From positions 1 to 64,000 of the forward strand of contig JAVBXY010000014.1 of the NCBI GenBank assembly GCA_030824275.1: a stretch of DNA of 64,000 nucleotides, read 5' to 3'. A program made the translations under genes and the position numbers. The stretch is from Rhodocyclaceae bacterium (lineage in GTDB: Bacteria; Pseudomonadota; Gammaproteobacteria; Burkholderiales; Rhodocyclaceae). Positions 7,603-16,304 of this stretch are shown piece after piece. The notes below the pieces were generated by a model. It saw only the letters and a program-made list of their open reading frames with translations, was not told where the DNA came from and searched no databases. Positions within the stretch are counted from its first letter, which is position 1; every line of letters starts with the position of its first letter.

Positions 7603-8721
7603 ATGTCAGGCATCGGAATCGTCGCCGCGCAACGTGCGCACTTCGCCCAGCCCCTCGCCCTCAAGGGCGGGTCGGTGCTGCCCGCCTTCGACCTCGTCTA
7701 TGAAACCTACGGCACGCTGAACGCCGCCAGGTCCAACGCCATCCTCGTCTGCCACGCCCTGTCCGGCCATCATCATGTCGCCGGCCATACGGCGGACAAT
7801 CCCAACAACGTCGGCTGGTGGGACAACATCGTCGGCCCTGGCCGTCCGCTGGATACCGACCGCTTCTTCATTGTCGGCGTGAACAACCTCGGCGGTTGTC
7901 ACGGCAGCACCGGCCCGGCCAGCGACAACCCGGCCACGGGCAAGCCCTGGGGCGCCGACTTCCCCGTCGTTACGGTGGAGGACTGGGTGGCCTCTCAAGC
8001 CCGCCTCGCGGATCATCTCGGCATCGACGCCTGGGCAGCGGTGATGGGCGGCAGCCTCGGCGGCATGCAGGCGCTGCAATGGACTCTGTCCTTCCCGGAG
8101 CGCATCCGTCATGCACTGGTCATCGCCGCCGCGCCCAAGCTGTCGGCGGAGAACATCGCCTTCAACGACGTCGCCCGACAGGCCATCCTGACCGACCCGG
8201 ATTTCCACGGCGGCCATTTCTACGAGCACGGCGTGCGACCCCTGCGCGGCCTGCGCCTGGCGCGCATGCTCGGCCACATCACCTATCTTTCCGACGACCA
8301 GATGGCGGAGAAGTTCGGTCGTCGCCTGCGCACTGGCGCCGGCAGCTATGGCTTCGACGTCGAGTTCGAGATCGAGTCCTACCTGCACTATCAGGGCGAC
8401 AAGTTCGCCGGCGTCTTCGATGCCAACACCTATCTGCGCATGACCAAGGCGCTGGATTACTTCGACCCGGCCCAGGACTACGACGGCGACCTGGCTTTGG
8501 CCATGAAGCGCGCCCGGGCCAAGTTCTTCATCGCCGCCTTCACCACCGACTGGCGCTTCACCCCGGCCCGCTCACGGGAGATCGTGCACGCTCTGGTGCA
8601 TAACAATCAGGACGTGGCCTACGCCGAAATCGCCTGCGACCATGGCCATGACTCCTTCCTCATCGACGAGCCCTACTACCACTCGCTGGTGGCGGCCTAC
8701 CTGCGGAGGGTCGTGCTGTGA
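7603..8721 (+). CDS. metX: Homoserine O-acyltransferase
   Basis: Activates homoserine with an acyl-CoA (acetyl or succinyl) for methionine synthesis. This alpha/beta-hydrolase-fold protein has 372 aa. The oxyanion region LSGHHHVAG lies near residue 50, the nucleophile elbow [12 protein letters not shown] near 148 contains the catalytic Ser, and [11 protein letters not shown] near 346 carries the His. [11 protein letters not shown] near 101 is typical of the family. Which acyl donor is used cannot be told by eye; many proteobacterial metX-metW pairs use succinyl-CoA. It lies behind the SAM-II riboswitch and overlaps metW by 4 bp. Confidence 0.95.
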   Translation: MSGIGIVAAQRAHFAQPLALKGGSVLPAFDLVYETYGTLNAARSNAILVCHALSGHHHVAGHTADNPNNVGWWDNIVGPGRPLDTDRFFIVGVNNLGGCHGSTGPASDNPATGKPWGADFPVVTVEDWVASQARLADHLGIDAWAAVMGGSLGGMQALQWTLSFPERIRHALVIAAAPKLSAENIAFNDVARQAILTDPDFHGGHFYEHGVRPLRGLRLARMLGHITYLSDDQMAEKFGRRLRTGAGSYGFDVEFEIESYLHYQGDKFAGVFDANTYLRMTKALDYFDPAQDYDGDLALAMKRARAKFFIAAFTTDWRFTPARSREIVHALVHNNQDVAYAEIACDHGHDSFLIDEPYYHSLVAAYLRRVVL

Positions 8722-9317
8722 CACACAATAATGAGCGCGCCGATTTCGACGTCATCGCCGGTTGGGTGCAGCCCGGCGAACGAGTGCTGGACCTTGGGTG
8801 TGGCGACGGTTCCCTGCTCGGTCGCCTGATCGGCGAACGTGGTGCCCGTGGCTATGGCGTCGAACTGGAAGATGCGGCTGTCCTGGCCGCCGTGACCAAG
8901 GGCATCAACGTGATTCAGGGCAATATCGAACAGGGTTTGGCCGGCTTCGACGACGGCACCTTCGACCATGTGGTCCTGTCACGCACATTGCAAACCGTGC
9001 GCCACACCGAAAACCTGCTGCGTGAGATGCTGCGCGTCGGCCGCGAGGCCGTGGTCAGCTTCCCCAATTTTGCCTACTGGAAAAACCGCATGGCGGTCAT
9101 GTCCGGGCGCATGCCCGTCTCGGAAGACCTGCCCTACGAGTGGTTCGATACGCCCAATCTGCGCTTCTTCACCATCCTCGACTTCGAGGCCCTGTGCGAA
9201 AAGATGGGTCTCGCCATCCGCGAGCGGCAGGTACTGGACGACGCCGGTCAGCTCGTCGCCGAGGAACAGAATTTCCTCGGCTCGCTGGCGGTGTATCGAC
9301 TGGGACGGCCAGGCTAA
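8718..9317 (+). CDS. metW: Methionine biosynthesis protein MetW
   Basis: A 199-aa class I methyltransferase-like protein that accompanies MetX. The AdoMet-binding loop [13 protein letters not shown] is at residues 24-36. [34 protein letters not shown] and the [18 protein letters not shown] segment are typical of MetW. In other proteobacteria MetW is needed with MetX for homoserine acylation; its methyltransferase activity is not established. It starts within the end of metX (GTG overlapping the TGA) and ends 4 bp into the convergent ppk2 gene. Confidence 0.95.
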   Translation: MTHNNERADFDVIAGWVQPGERVLDLGCGDGSLLGRLIGERGARGYGVELEDAAVLAAVTKGINVIQGNIEQGLAGFDDGTFDHVVLSRTLQTVRHTENLLREMLRVGREAVVSFPNFAYWKNRMAVMSGRMPVSEDLPYEWFDTPNLRFFTILDFEALCEKMGLAIRERQVLDDAGQLVAEEQNFLGSLAVYRLGRPG

Positions 9318-10486
9318 AGAATCGCCCCGCCCGCCTGATGTTCGCCGCGTTCGTACACCACATTGGCGCGGCCGACCAGTAGCGGATCGAGAGGGCCGAT
9401 GGCATCGATGTCCTTGTTGGTATAGGGCAGCTTGTGCAGCACGTAGCGCAGGGCGTTCAGCCGCGCGCGCTTCTTGCAGTCCGACTTGATCACGGTCCAG
9501 GGCGCATCCGCCGTATCGGTGTAGAAGAACATCGCCTCCTTGGCTTTCGTGTAGTCCTCCCATTTGTCCAGCGAGGCCTTGTCGATGGGCGACAGCTTCC
9601 ACTGCTTGAGCGGATGCACCTCACGTTCCTTGAATCGCCGCCGCTGCTCTTCCTGGCTGACCGAGAACCAGAACTTGATCAGGTGCATGCCGCTGCGGAC
9701 CAGGTTGCGTTCGAATTCCGGCGCCTGGCGCATGAATTCGACATACTCGTCCGGTGTGCAGAAATCCATCACGCGCTCGACGCCGGCCCGGTTGTACCAG
9801 GAGCGGTCGAAGAGGGCGAGCTCGCCGGCCGTGGGCAGATGCTGCACATAGCGCTGGAAGTACCACTGGCCGCGTTCCAGTTCCGAGGGCTTCTCCAGAG
9901 CGACGACGCGAGCGCCGCGCGGGTTCAGGTGTTCCATCAATCGCTTGATGGTGCCGCCCTTGCCGGCCGCGTCGCGACCCTCGAAGAGGATCGTCACCTT
10001 TTGTCCGCTGGTCTTGACCCAGGCCTGGAGCTTGAGCAATTCCACTTGCAAGCGATATTTCTGCTGCTCGTAGGTGCGGCGCGACATCAGGTTGAGATAC
10101 GGGTAGCCGCCCTCGCGCCAGCCGGGACGCAGCTCGGCATCGGCGCGGTCGAGGGGGATTTTCTGAACCGGTTTCTTCAGCGCGCGGTGCAGTGCGGCGA
10201 CATCGTCGGCGGCGGCACCGGCCAGTACGGCGCGCAGGGATTTGACGACGGCCGGCGTGGCGCCGTCTTTCAGGATGTCGCTGAAGGCGGCGATCTTGGC
10301 TTCCTGGGCGGCGCTGGTGGCTTCACGAACGACCACTTTTTCGATCCGCTTCGGCTGCATGCTGCCGGTCGTATCGCCGGTGGCGGCGCGACGCGGGCGC
10401 GGGGGTTTTGGCGCCGGTGCAGCGGTCGCTTTCTTGGCTGGTTTGGCCGATTTAGCCGCAGCTCGGGGAGCAGGTTTCTTCTGCAT
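9314..10486 (-). CDS. ppk2: Polyphosphate kinase 2 with basic N-terminal tail
   Basis: PPK2-family enzyme that moves phosphate between polyphosphate and nucleotides. The core has a Walker A loop FEGRDAAGKGGTIKR near residue 173, the lid FDRSWYNRAGVE near 235 and QEEQRRRFKER near 285, in a single-domain layout as in class I or III enzymes. The first 45 or so residues are an Ala, Lys and Pro-rich low-complexity tail (PAPRAAAKSAKPAKKATAA), then an alpha-helical region before the kinase core. The 390-aa total is longer than typical single-domain PPK2. I chose ATG 10486; a longer frame reaches into the neighbouring gene. It converges with metW. Substrate (ADP, GDP or AMP) is not clear. Confidence 0.9.
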   Translation of the reverse strand: MQKKPAPRAAAKSAKPAKKATAAPAPKPPRPRRAATGDTTGSMQPKRIEKVVVREATSAAQEAKIAAFSDILKDGATPAVVKSLRAVLAGAAADDVAALHRALKKPVQKIPLDRADAELRPGWREGGYPYLNLMSRRTYEQQKYRLQVELLKLQAWVKTSGQKVTILFEGRDAAGKGGTIKRLMEHLNPRGARVVALEKPSELERGQWYFQRYVQHLPTAGELALFDRSWYNRAGVERVMDFCTPDEYVEFMRQAPEFERNLVRSGMHLIKFWFSVSQEEQRRRFKEREVHPLKQWKLSPIDKASLDKWEDYTKAKEAMFFYTDTADAPWTVIKSDCKKRARLNALRYVLHKLPYTNKDIDAIGPLDPLLVGRANVVYERGEHQAGGAIL

Positions 10487-10496
10487 GGGATGTTCC

Positions 10497-10901
10497 TCAG
10501 AGCAGGGCGTAGGTGGTGCTGGTGCGACAGACGCTCTTGCCATCCGTCGCGCCGCGAATGTCGATTTCGCCGAAGACGATGCTCTTGCCGGCGCGCACGA
10601 TGCTGGCCTGGACCAGCGCGTCCTGCCCCGACAGCGGTTTGAGGAAGCTGCTGTTCAACTGCACCGTCGTGCAGGGGCGAAAGCCGCCGGAGCGGGCGAA
10701 TACCGCCAGCGCCATGGCCGTGTCCGCCGCCGCCATCATGGCCTGGCCGCAGACGATGCCACCCTGGCGCGAAAGCTGGTCGTTCACCGGCAGGCGCAGG
10801 GTGACCTGATCGGCGTCGGCAGATTCGACGCCGAGCTTCAGGGCCTGGACCCAGGGAGCGAAGTATTCGGTGAGAGCGGCTTGCAGGGCGTCGTTGGTCA
10901 T
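10497..10901 (-). CDS. PaaI-family hotdog thioesterase
   Basis: A 134-aa hotdog-fold protein. The segment SRQGGIVCGQAMMAAADTAMALA near residue 40 carries the GG(I/V) and active-site Asp region of PaaI and YdiI-type acyl-CoA thioesterases, followed by TTVQLNSSFLKPLSGQDALVQA. It lies 10 bp upstream of ppk2 on the same strand, so they may share a transcript. The start is set at ATG 10901 by family length; the frame is open to 10931. Substrate unknown. Confidence 0.8.
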   Translation of the reverse strand: MTNDALQAALTEYFAPWVQALKLGVESADADQVTLRLPVNDQLSRQGGIVCGQAMMAAADTAMALAVFARSGGFRPCTTVQLNSSFLKPLSGQDALVQASIVRAGKSIVFGEIDIRGATDGKSVCRTSTTYALL

Positions 10902-10980
10902 GGCTGAAATGAGAAATGGATCATGGCGCAACCCTATCCAATATTGATGTCAGTCGCAAGACATCGGGTAAGCTCGCGCC

Positions 10981-11766
10981 ATGAGCGATTCCCTGCAAAA
11001 CCGCCGCTTTGGCGGCATCGACCGGCTTTACGGCACCGGCGCCGTGGCCCGCGCGCAGGCTGCCCACGTGGCCGTGGTCGGCATCGGCGGCGTCGGTTCC
11101 TGGGCGGCGGAAGCGCTGGCCCGCTCGGGCATCGGCCGTATCACGCTGATCGACCTCGACCACGTCGCCGAATCCAACATCAACCGCCAGATCCACGCCC
11201 TGGAAGACACCCTCGGCGCCGCCAAGGTGCTGGTCATGCGCGCGCGCATCCTTGCCATCAACCCGGCCTGTGTGGTGACGAGCATCGACGAGTTCGTCAC
11301 CGAAGATAATGTGACGACTCTGATCCCCGCCTGTGATGCGCTGATCGACGCCATCGACAACGTCCGCGCCAAGGCGGCGCTGATTGCCCATTGCAAGCGT
11401 GCGGGCATTCGCATCCTCACTACCGGCGGCGCGGGCGGGCGTACCGACCCGACGCAGATCCAGGTCGCCGACCTTTCCCGCACCACCCAGGATGCCCTCG
11501 CATCCAAGGTCCGCGCCCGGCTGCGCAAGGAATACGGCTATACCCGCGACCCGAAAAAGAAGTTCGGCGTCGAGTGCGTGTATTCGCCGGAGCAGATTCG
11601 CCGTGCTGCCAGCGCCGACTTTTGCGAGACGGATGCCGTGGTCGATGGCGTGATCGATGGCGCTGCCGGCCTGGCCTGCGCCGGCTACGGTTCCTCGGTG
11701 GCGGTGACGGCGGGTTTCGGATTTGCCGCCGCCGCACGGGTGCTGGCCGGTATACTTCCGGCCTGA
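10981..11766 (+). CDS. tcdA: tRNA threonylcarbamoyladenosine dehydratase
   Basis: E1-like (ThiF/MoeB fold) enzyme that cyclises t6A37 of tRNA to ct6A with ATP. The 261-aa length fits TcdA (CsdL). HVAVVGIGGVGSWAAEALARSGIG at residues 22-45 is the nucleotide-binding loop, LIDLDHVAESNINRQIHAL follows, and a VFGVECVYSPEQ-like segment (KFGVECVYSPE) is near 193. A dispersed repeat copy at 11600-11623 encodes the RAASADF stretch after it. The stop overlaps the ATG of the pteridine reductase gene by 1 bp. Confidence 0.93.
   Translation: MSDSLQNRRFGGIDRLYGTGAVARAQAAHVAVVGIGGVGSWAAEALARSGIGRITLIDLDHVAESNINRQIHALEDTLGAAKVLVMRARILAINPACVVTSIDEFVTEDNVTTLIPACDALIDAIDNVRAKAALIAHCKRAGIRILTTGGAGGRTDPTQIQVADLSRTTQDALASKVRARLRKEYGYTRDPKKKFGVECVYSPEQIRRAASADFCETDAVVDGVIDGAAGLACAGYGSSVAVTAGFGFAAAARVLAGILPA
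11600..11623 (+). repeat. Dispersed 24-bp repeat inside tcdA
   Basis: Forward copy: GCCGTGCTGC then CAGCGCCGACTTTT. Read in tcdA as AASADF. Confidence 0.75.
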
Positions 11767-12506
11767 TGAACGCCCGCGTCGTATTGGTCACAGGTGCCGC
11801 CCGCCGGGTCGGTGCCGAAATTGCCCGCGCCCTCCACGAGGCGGGTGCCGCCGTGGCCATTCACTATCGCAGCTCGGCCGCCGAGGCCGAGTCACTGGCG
11901 AGCAGCCTGAACGCCCATCGCCCTGATTCCGCCGCCGCCTTCGCCGCCGACCTGCTCGACACCGCCGCCCTGCCGGCCTTGATCGCCGCCGTGGTGGCGC
12001 GCTTCGGGCGGCTGGATGGCCTGGTGAATAACGCCTCGTCCTTCTACCCGACAAGAGTCGGCGCTGTCGACACGGCGGCCTGGGACGACCTGATGGGCTC
12101 CAATCTCAAGGCGCCGCTGTTCCTTGCCCAGGCGGCGGCGCCCTATCTGACGGCGGCCCATGGCTGCATCGTCAATATCACCGACGTGCACGCCGAACGC
12201 CCGCTGAAAGGTTTTCCCATCTACAGCGCGGCCAAGGGCGGCCTACTGACGCTGACGCGTTCGCTGGCCATCGAGCTGGCGCCCGCCGTGCGCGTGAATG
12301 CCGTCGCCCCCGGCGCCATCGAGTGGCCCAACGACGAGGCCAGCTTCCCGCCCGCCGAGCGCGCCGCCATCATCGAGCACACCCTGCTGGGGCGCATCGG
12401 CTCGCCGGCGGATATCGCCCGCACCGTCAAATTCCTCGTCTTCGACGCCCCCTACATCACCGGCCAGGTCATCAACGTCGATGGCGGTCGCACGGCACAT
12501 CTATGA
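11766..12506 (+). CDS. Pteridine reductase (short-chain dehydrogenase)
   Basis: NADPH-dependent short-chain dehydrogenase, 246 aa. The cofactor loop [14 protein letters not shown] at residues 7-20 has the TGAARRxG form of the PTR1/FolM group rather than the usual TGxxxGxG. The active-site YSAAKGG lies near residue 155, NNASS near 91, and the C-terminal [12 protein letters not shown] is typical. In betaproteobacteria such proteins reduce dihydropterins or biopterin. It is coupled to tcdA upstream and ttcA downstream by overlapping stop and start codons. Confidence 0.88.
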   Translation: MNARVVLVTGAARRVGAEIARALHEAGAAVAIHYRSSAAEAESLASSLNAHRPDSAAAFAADLLDTAALPALIAAVVARFGRLDGLVNNASSFYPTRVGAVDTAAWDDLMGSNLKAPLFLAQAAAPYLTAAHGCIVNITDVHAERPLKGFPIYSAAKGGLLTLTRSLAIELAPAVRVNAVAPGAIEWPNDEASFPPAERAAIIEHTLLGRIGSPADIARTVKFLVFDAPYITGQVINVDGGRTAHL

Positions 12507-13399
12507 ATCAGCCCCTCACCGCCCGCCAGGCCGACAAGCCGCGCGTCGAAATGAACAAGCTGGCCAAGCGCCTGCGCCGCGAGACCGGCCAGGCCATCGC
12601 CGACTTCAACATGATCGAGGCTGGCGACAAGATCATGGTCTGCCTTTCCGGCGGCAAGGATTCCTTTGCCCTGCTCGACATCCTGCTCTACCTGCGCGAA
12701 CACGCCCCCATCGACTTCGACATCGTCGCGGTGAATCTCGACCAGAAGCAGCCGGGCTTTCCCGCCGAGGTGCTGCCCAATTACCTGACCCAGATCGGCG
12801 TGCCCTTCCACATCGAGAACGAGGACACTTATTCCATCGTCAAGCGCGTGATCCCCGAGGGCAAGACTACCTGTTCGCTGTGTTCGCGCCTGCGGCGCGG
12901 CGTGCTCTACCGGGTCGCCGGCGAACTGGGCGCGACCAAGATCGCGCTCGGCCATCATCGTGACGACATCCTGCAAACGCTGTTCCTCAACATGTTCTTC
13001 GGCGGCAAGCTCAAATCCATGCCGCCCAAGCTGATGTCCGACGACGGCAGGAACATCGTCATCCGCCCGCTTGCCTACTGCCGTGAGAAGGATCTCGAAG
13101 CATGGGCCGAGGCCCGCGCCTTCCCCATCATCCCCTGCAATCTCTGCGGCTCGCAGCCCAACCTGCAACGCCAGCAGGTCAAACAGATGCTCAACGAATG
13201 GGACAAGCGCTTCCCCGGCCGCATCGAGACCATGTTCCGCAGCCTGTCCAATGTCGTGCCCTCGCACCTGCTCGATCCCAGGCTGTTCAACTTCCGTGAT
13301 CTCAAGGCCACGGGTACGCCGGACCCGGACGGCGATCTCGCCTTCGATCCCGTGGAGCTGCCGCAGGCCGTGCAATTCATGCCCCGGGAAGACGACTGA
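12503..13399 (+). CDS. ttcA: tRNA 2-thiocytidine(32) synthetase
   Basis: ATP-dependent thiolation of cytidine 32 in tRNA, using an iron-sulfur cluster. A 298-aa N-type ATP pyrophosphatase. The PP-loop [15 protein letters not shown] is near residue 49. Two cysteine pairs, [10 protein letters not shown] near 125 and IPCNLCGSQ near 213, are the TtcA signature. The start ATG 12503 overlaps the pteridine reductase stop by 4 bp, and the stop overlaps the next ATG by 1 bp. Confidence 0.96.
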   Translation: MNQPLTARQADKPRVEMNKLAKRLRRETGQAIADFNMIEAGDKIMVCLSGGKDSFALLDILLYLREHAPIDFDIVAVNLDQKQPGFPAEVLPNYLTQIGVPFHIENEDTYSIVKRVIPEGKTTCSLCSRLRRGVLYRVAGELGATKIALGHHRDDILQTLFLNMFFGGKLKSMPPKLMSDDGRNIVIRPLAYCREKDLEAWAEARAFPIIPCNLCGSQPNLQRQQVKQMLNEWDKRFPGRIETMFRSLSNVVPSHLLDPRLFNFRDLKATGTPDPDGDLAFDPVELPQAVQFMPREDD

Positions 13400-14178
13400 T
13401 GCAGGCGCGCACCCTTCCCGCCCGTCACGGCATGCTCTGGCTGGCCGCCGGCTTCGCCCTGTTCCGCCGCAATCCGCCGCTTGCCACCGCCATTACCTTC
13501 GGCTACCTGCTGACGGTGATCGTGGTGAATCTGGTGCCGGCCATCGGTCCCTTCCTGTTGCCGCTGATCCTGCCGGCACTGACCGTCATGCTCGGCAACG
13601 GTTTTCGCGCCATCGAGCGCGGCCAGATCTTCGCCTCGGAGGTCTTGACCGAGGGCCTCCAGGAGCAGCGCATCGCCCTGGCCCGCCTGGGTGGCCTGCA
13701 TCTGGCCGGGTCCGCACTGCTGGTGCTGATCAGCCTGGCCCTTGGCGAGCGCGTCCCCCTCGACGGCGGGCTGAACGCTGAAACCGCGCTGGAGCTGGCC
13801 TCCGATATGGCCCTGATGTTGCTGTTCGCCTCGCCGCTACTGATGGCCTTTTGGTTCGCGCCCCTGCTTACCGCCTGGGATCAAGTGCCGGCTGGCAAAT
13901 CCGTGTTCTTCAGCTTCGTCGCCAGCGTGCGCAACTGGCGTGCCTTTGCCGCCTACGGCCTGGCCGTGCTGGTGGCCGGCGTCGCCGTGCCGGGGCTGAT
14001 CCTGGTCATTGCCGGGCTTATTTCCCAGCCTCTGCTCAGCGTACTGTCCATCGCCTTGCGCATGATGCTGATCTTCATCCTTGCCCCATCCCTGGTGGCC
14101 AGCGTCTACATTTCCTATCGCGACGTCTTCCATCCTCCCGCCGCGCCGGAGTCGATCGATGTCATCGTCGATGACTAA
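13399..14178 (+). CDS. BPSS1780-family membrane protein
   Basis: A 259-aa integral membrane protein of unknown function. About six hydrophobic segments are visible, at residues 10-27, 30-60, 91-112, 130-160, 180-205 and 210-240. The layout (GMLWLAAGFALFRRNPP at the start and SFVASVRNWRAFAAYGL in the middle) matches the BPSS1780 family of betaproteobacteria as I recall it. It is embedded in the tcdA to nadD operon with overlapping ends, so it is co-expressed with tRNA and NAD genes. No catalytic motif is evident. Confidence 0.75.
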   Translation: MQARTLPARHGMLWLAAGFALFRRNPPLATAITFGYLLTVIVVNLVPAIGPFLLPLILPALTVMLGNGFRAIERGQIFASEVLTEGLQEQRIALARLGGLHLAGSALLVLISLALGERVPLDGGLNAETALELASDMALMLLFASPLLMAFWFAPLLTAWDQVPAGKSVFFSFVASVRNWRAFAAYGLAVLVAGVAVPGLILVIAGLISQPLLSVLSIALRMMLIFILAPSLVASVYISYRDVFHPPAAPESIDVIVDD

Positions 14179-14836
14179 GTCGCCTCTCGGCATCTTCGGC
14201 GGCACCTTCGACCCGCTGCACATCGGCCATCTGCGCCTCGCCATCGAAGCCGGCGAAAACCTCGGGCTCACCGCCGTGCGCTTCATCCCCGCCGGCCAAC
14301 CACCGCTGCGCGATACACCGCGCACCCCGGCCGCCCATCGTCTGGCCATGGTGCGACTGGCGGTGGCCGACACACCCGGCTTCACGGTAGATGCCAGCGA
14401 GGCCGAAAGCCCGGCCATGAGCTACACCGTGGATACCCTGGAGCGCCTGCGCCGCGAGCTGGGTCCGGCGCAGCCCCTGGTCCTGCTGCTTGGCGCCGAT
14501 GCCTTCGCCCGTCTTGAAAGCTGGCAGCGCTGGCGCGAGCTATTCGAGCTGGCCCACATCGCTGTCGCCACGCGCCCCGGCCATGCGCTCAAAGTCGGCG
14601 CTGGTGATACGGCGACTGCGGCGAATTCAGCGCTCAACGCCGAATTCCAGACCCGCCACGGCCTTGCCTCCGATCTTGCCACTGCGCCGGCCGGCCGCAT
14701 CGTCCCCTTCGCCATCACCGGCCTCGAGATTTCCGCCACCGCCTTGCGCCAGCGCCTGGCTGCTGGACTCGACGCCCGCCATCTGGCCCCCGCCGCCGTT
14801 CTCGACTATATTCATCAACACCACCTTTACCGCTGA
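14171..14836 (+). CDS. nadD: Nicotinate-nucleotide adenylyltransferase
   Basis: Makes nicotinate adenine dinucleotide from NaMN and ATP, the penultimate step of NAD synthesis. The signature GIFGGTFDPLHIGHL is at residues 7-21, SYTVDTLERLRRE near 83 and GADAFARLESWQRW near 105, and the C-terminal ISATALRQRLAAG contains the ISxT motif. A stretch near residues 140-150 (LKVGAGDTATAA) is encoded by a dispersed repeat copy and looks like extra sequence before the usual AEFxxR part. ATG 14171 was chosen; ATG 14159 is also in frame. It overlaps the previous gene by 8 bp. Confidence 0.94.
   Translation: MTKSPLGIFGGTFDPLHIGHLRLAIEAGENLGLTAVRFIPAGQPPLRDTPRTPAAHRLAMVRLAVADTPGFTVDASEAESPAMSYTVDTLERLRRELGPAQPLVLLLGADAFARLESWQRWRELFELAHIAVATRPGHALKVGAGDTATAANSALNAEFQTRHGLASDLATAPAGRIVPFAITGLEISATALRQRLAAGLDARHLAPAAVLDYIHQHHLYR
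14590..14613 (-). repeat. Dispersed 24-bp repeat inside nadD
   Basis: Reverse-orientation copy, CAAAGTCGGCGCTGGTGATA then CGGC. Read in nadD as KVGAGDTA. Confidence 0.8.
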
Positions 14837-14840
14837 ACCC

Positions 14841-15206
14841 ATGCAGACTGCCAAGCTCCAAAAAATTGCCGTTGCCGCCCTCGAAGACATCAAAGCCAAG
14901 GACATCGAGGTTCTCAACACCAGCAAGCTCACCGCGATGTTCGATCGCGTGATCATCGCCACCGGCGACTCCAATCGCCAGGTGCGGTCCCTCGCCAAGA
15001 GCGTCCACGACAAGGTCAAGGAAGCCGGCGGCGACGTCATCGGCATCGAAGGCGAAGAGTCCGGCGAATGGGTGCTGGTGGACCTCGGCGACATCGTCGT
15101 GCACATCATGCAGCCCGCCGTGCGCGAGTATTACAACCTCGAAGAACTCTGGAAGACCGTGCCCAAGCGGCCGAAGAAGAAGGTCGACGAGAAGGCCGAC
15201 GAGTGA
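14841..15206 (+). CDS. rsfS: Ribosomal silencing factor RsfS
   Basis: A 121-aa protein of the Iojap/RsfS family, which binds ribosomal protein uL14 and blocks subunit joining when nutrients are scarce. Motifs include [37 protein letters not shown] and the C-terminal [20 protein letters not shown] and [10 protein letters not shown]. The tail is Lys-rich ([13 protein letters not shown]). The nadD-rsfS-rlmH order is common in bacteria. The end overlaps rlmH by 4 bp. Confidence 0.95.
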   Translation: MQTAKLQKIAVAALEDIKAKDIEVLNTSKLTAMFDRVIIATGDSNRQVRSLAKSVHDKVKEAGGDVIGIEGEESGEWVLVDLGDIVVHIMQPAVREYYNLEELWKTVPKRPKKKVDEKADE

Positions 15207-15673
15207 AATTGATCATCGCCGCCGTGTCGGCCCGGCCGCCCGAATGGGTGACCGCCGGCTACACGGACTACGCGAAACGCATGCCCCGCGAGTTGCCGAT
15301 GGAGCTGCTGGAGATCAAACCCGAAGCACGCAACACCGGCAAGACGCCGGAGGCCATGATGGCCCTCGAAGCCACCCGCATCGACAGCGCCCTGCCCGCC
15401 GGCTGCCGCCGCATCGCCCTCGACGAACACGGCGAAGCCCTGACTACCCGGCAGCTCGCCGACCGTCTGGCAAAATGGATGAACGGTGGCGATGATGTCG
15501 CCTTCATCGTCGGCGGCCCCGATGGCCTCGACCCCCGCATCAAGGAAACTGCCCACGAAAAACTGCGCCTTTCCAGCCTCACGCTGCCGCACGCCATGGT
15601 GCGCGTGCTGCTCGCCGAAGCGCTCTACCGCGCCAACAGCGTGCTGAAGGGCCACCCCTATCATCGTGAATGA
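15203..15673 (+). CDS. rlmH: 23S rRNA pseudouridine-1915 N3-methyltransferase
   Basis: SPOUT-class AdoMet methyltransferase that modifies helix 69 of 23S rRNA. The 156-aa length is exact for RlmH. It opens [20 protein letters not shown]; the knot region [11 protein letters not shown] is near residue 101, and the C-terminal [20 protein letters not shown] and GHPYHRE are signatures. The start is GTG 15203, overlapping the rsfS TGA, which fits the family's N-terminus precisely. Confidence 0.96.
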   Translation: MKLIIAAVSARPPEWVTAGYTDYAKRMPRELPMELLEIKPEARNTGKTPEAMMALEATRIDSALPAGCRRIALDEHGEALTTRQLADRLAKWMNGGDDVAFIVGGPDGLDPRIKETAHEKLRLSSLTLPHAMVRVLLAEALYRANSVLKGHPYHRE

Positions 15674-15685
15674 TCGCCGCGAATA

Positions 15686-16297
15686 ATGATTGATCCCCGC
15701 ATCTACCTCGCCTCCCGCAGCCCGCGCCGGCGCGAGCTGCTGGCCCAGGTCGGCATCCGTTTCGATCTGCTGCTGTTCCGCGCCTCGCCGCGCGAGGATG
15801 CGGAAGTGGACGAAACCTGGCTGGCCGGCGAAACGCCGGACGACTATGTGGTCCGCGTCGCCCGCGCCAAGGCCGTCTTCGGCACCGGCCTGCTGGCCCG
15901 CCGCCATTTGCCCGCACGCCCGGTGCTGGCCGCCGACACCACCCTCGACCTCGACGGCGAAGTGATCGGCAAGCCGAAGGACGAAGCCGATGCCGCCGCC
16001 ATCCTCGCCCGCCTCGCCGGCCGCAGCCATCGCGTGCTGACGGCCATCGCCATGGCCGACGGTAATCGCCTCGAACATCGCCTGTCCGCCAGCGACGTGC
16101 GTTTCCGCAGCCTCTCCGACGATGAAATCCGCCGTTACGTGCGCAGCGGCGAACCCATGGACAAGGCCGGCGCCTATGGCATCCAGGGCCGCGCCGCCCT
16201 GTTCATCGACGAGATTCGCGGCTCCCATTCCGGCATCGTCGGCCTCCCCCTGTGCGATACCGCGCTGCTGCTGCGCGACTTCGGCTACCCCGTCTGA
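15686..16297 (+). CDS. maf: Maf-family nucleoside triphosphate pyrophosphatase
   Basis: Hydrolyses dTTP, UTP or modified nucleotides to monophosphates, a house-cleaning role. 203 aa. The Maf signature LASRSPRRRELLAQVGI is at residues 8-24; the catalytic acid region LAADTTLDLDGEVIGKP near 91 and the KAGAYGIQGRAA segment near 157 are typical of the YhdE subfamily (dTTP and UTP). It lies between rlmH and rng, a common gene order. Confidence 0.93.
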   Translation: MIDPRIYLASRSPRRRELLAQVGIRFDLLLFRASPREDAEVDETWLAGETPDDYVVRVARAKAVFGTGLLARRHLPARPVLAADTTLDLDGEVIGKPKDEADAAAILARLAGRSHRVLTAIAMADGNRLEHRLSASDVRFRSLSDDEIRRYVRSGEPMDKAGAYGIQGRAALFIDEIRGSHSGIVGLPLCDTALLLRDFGYPV

Positions 16298-16304
16298 GCG
16301 CCCC

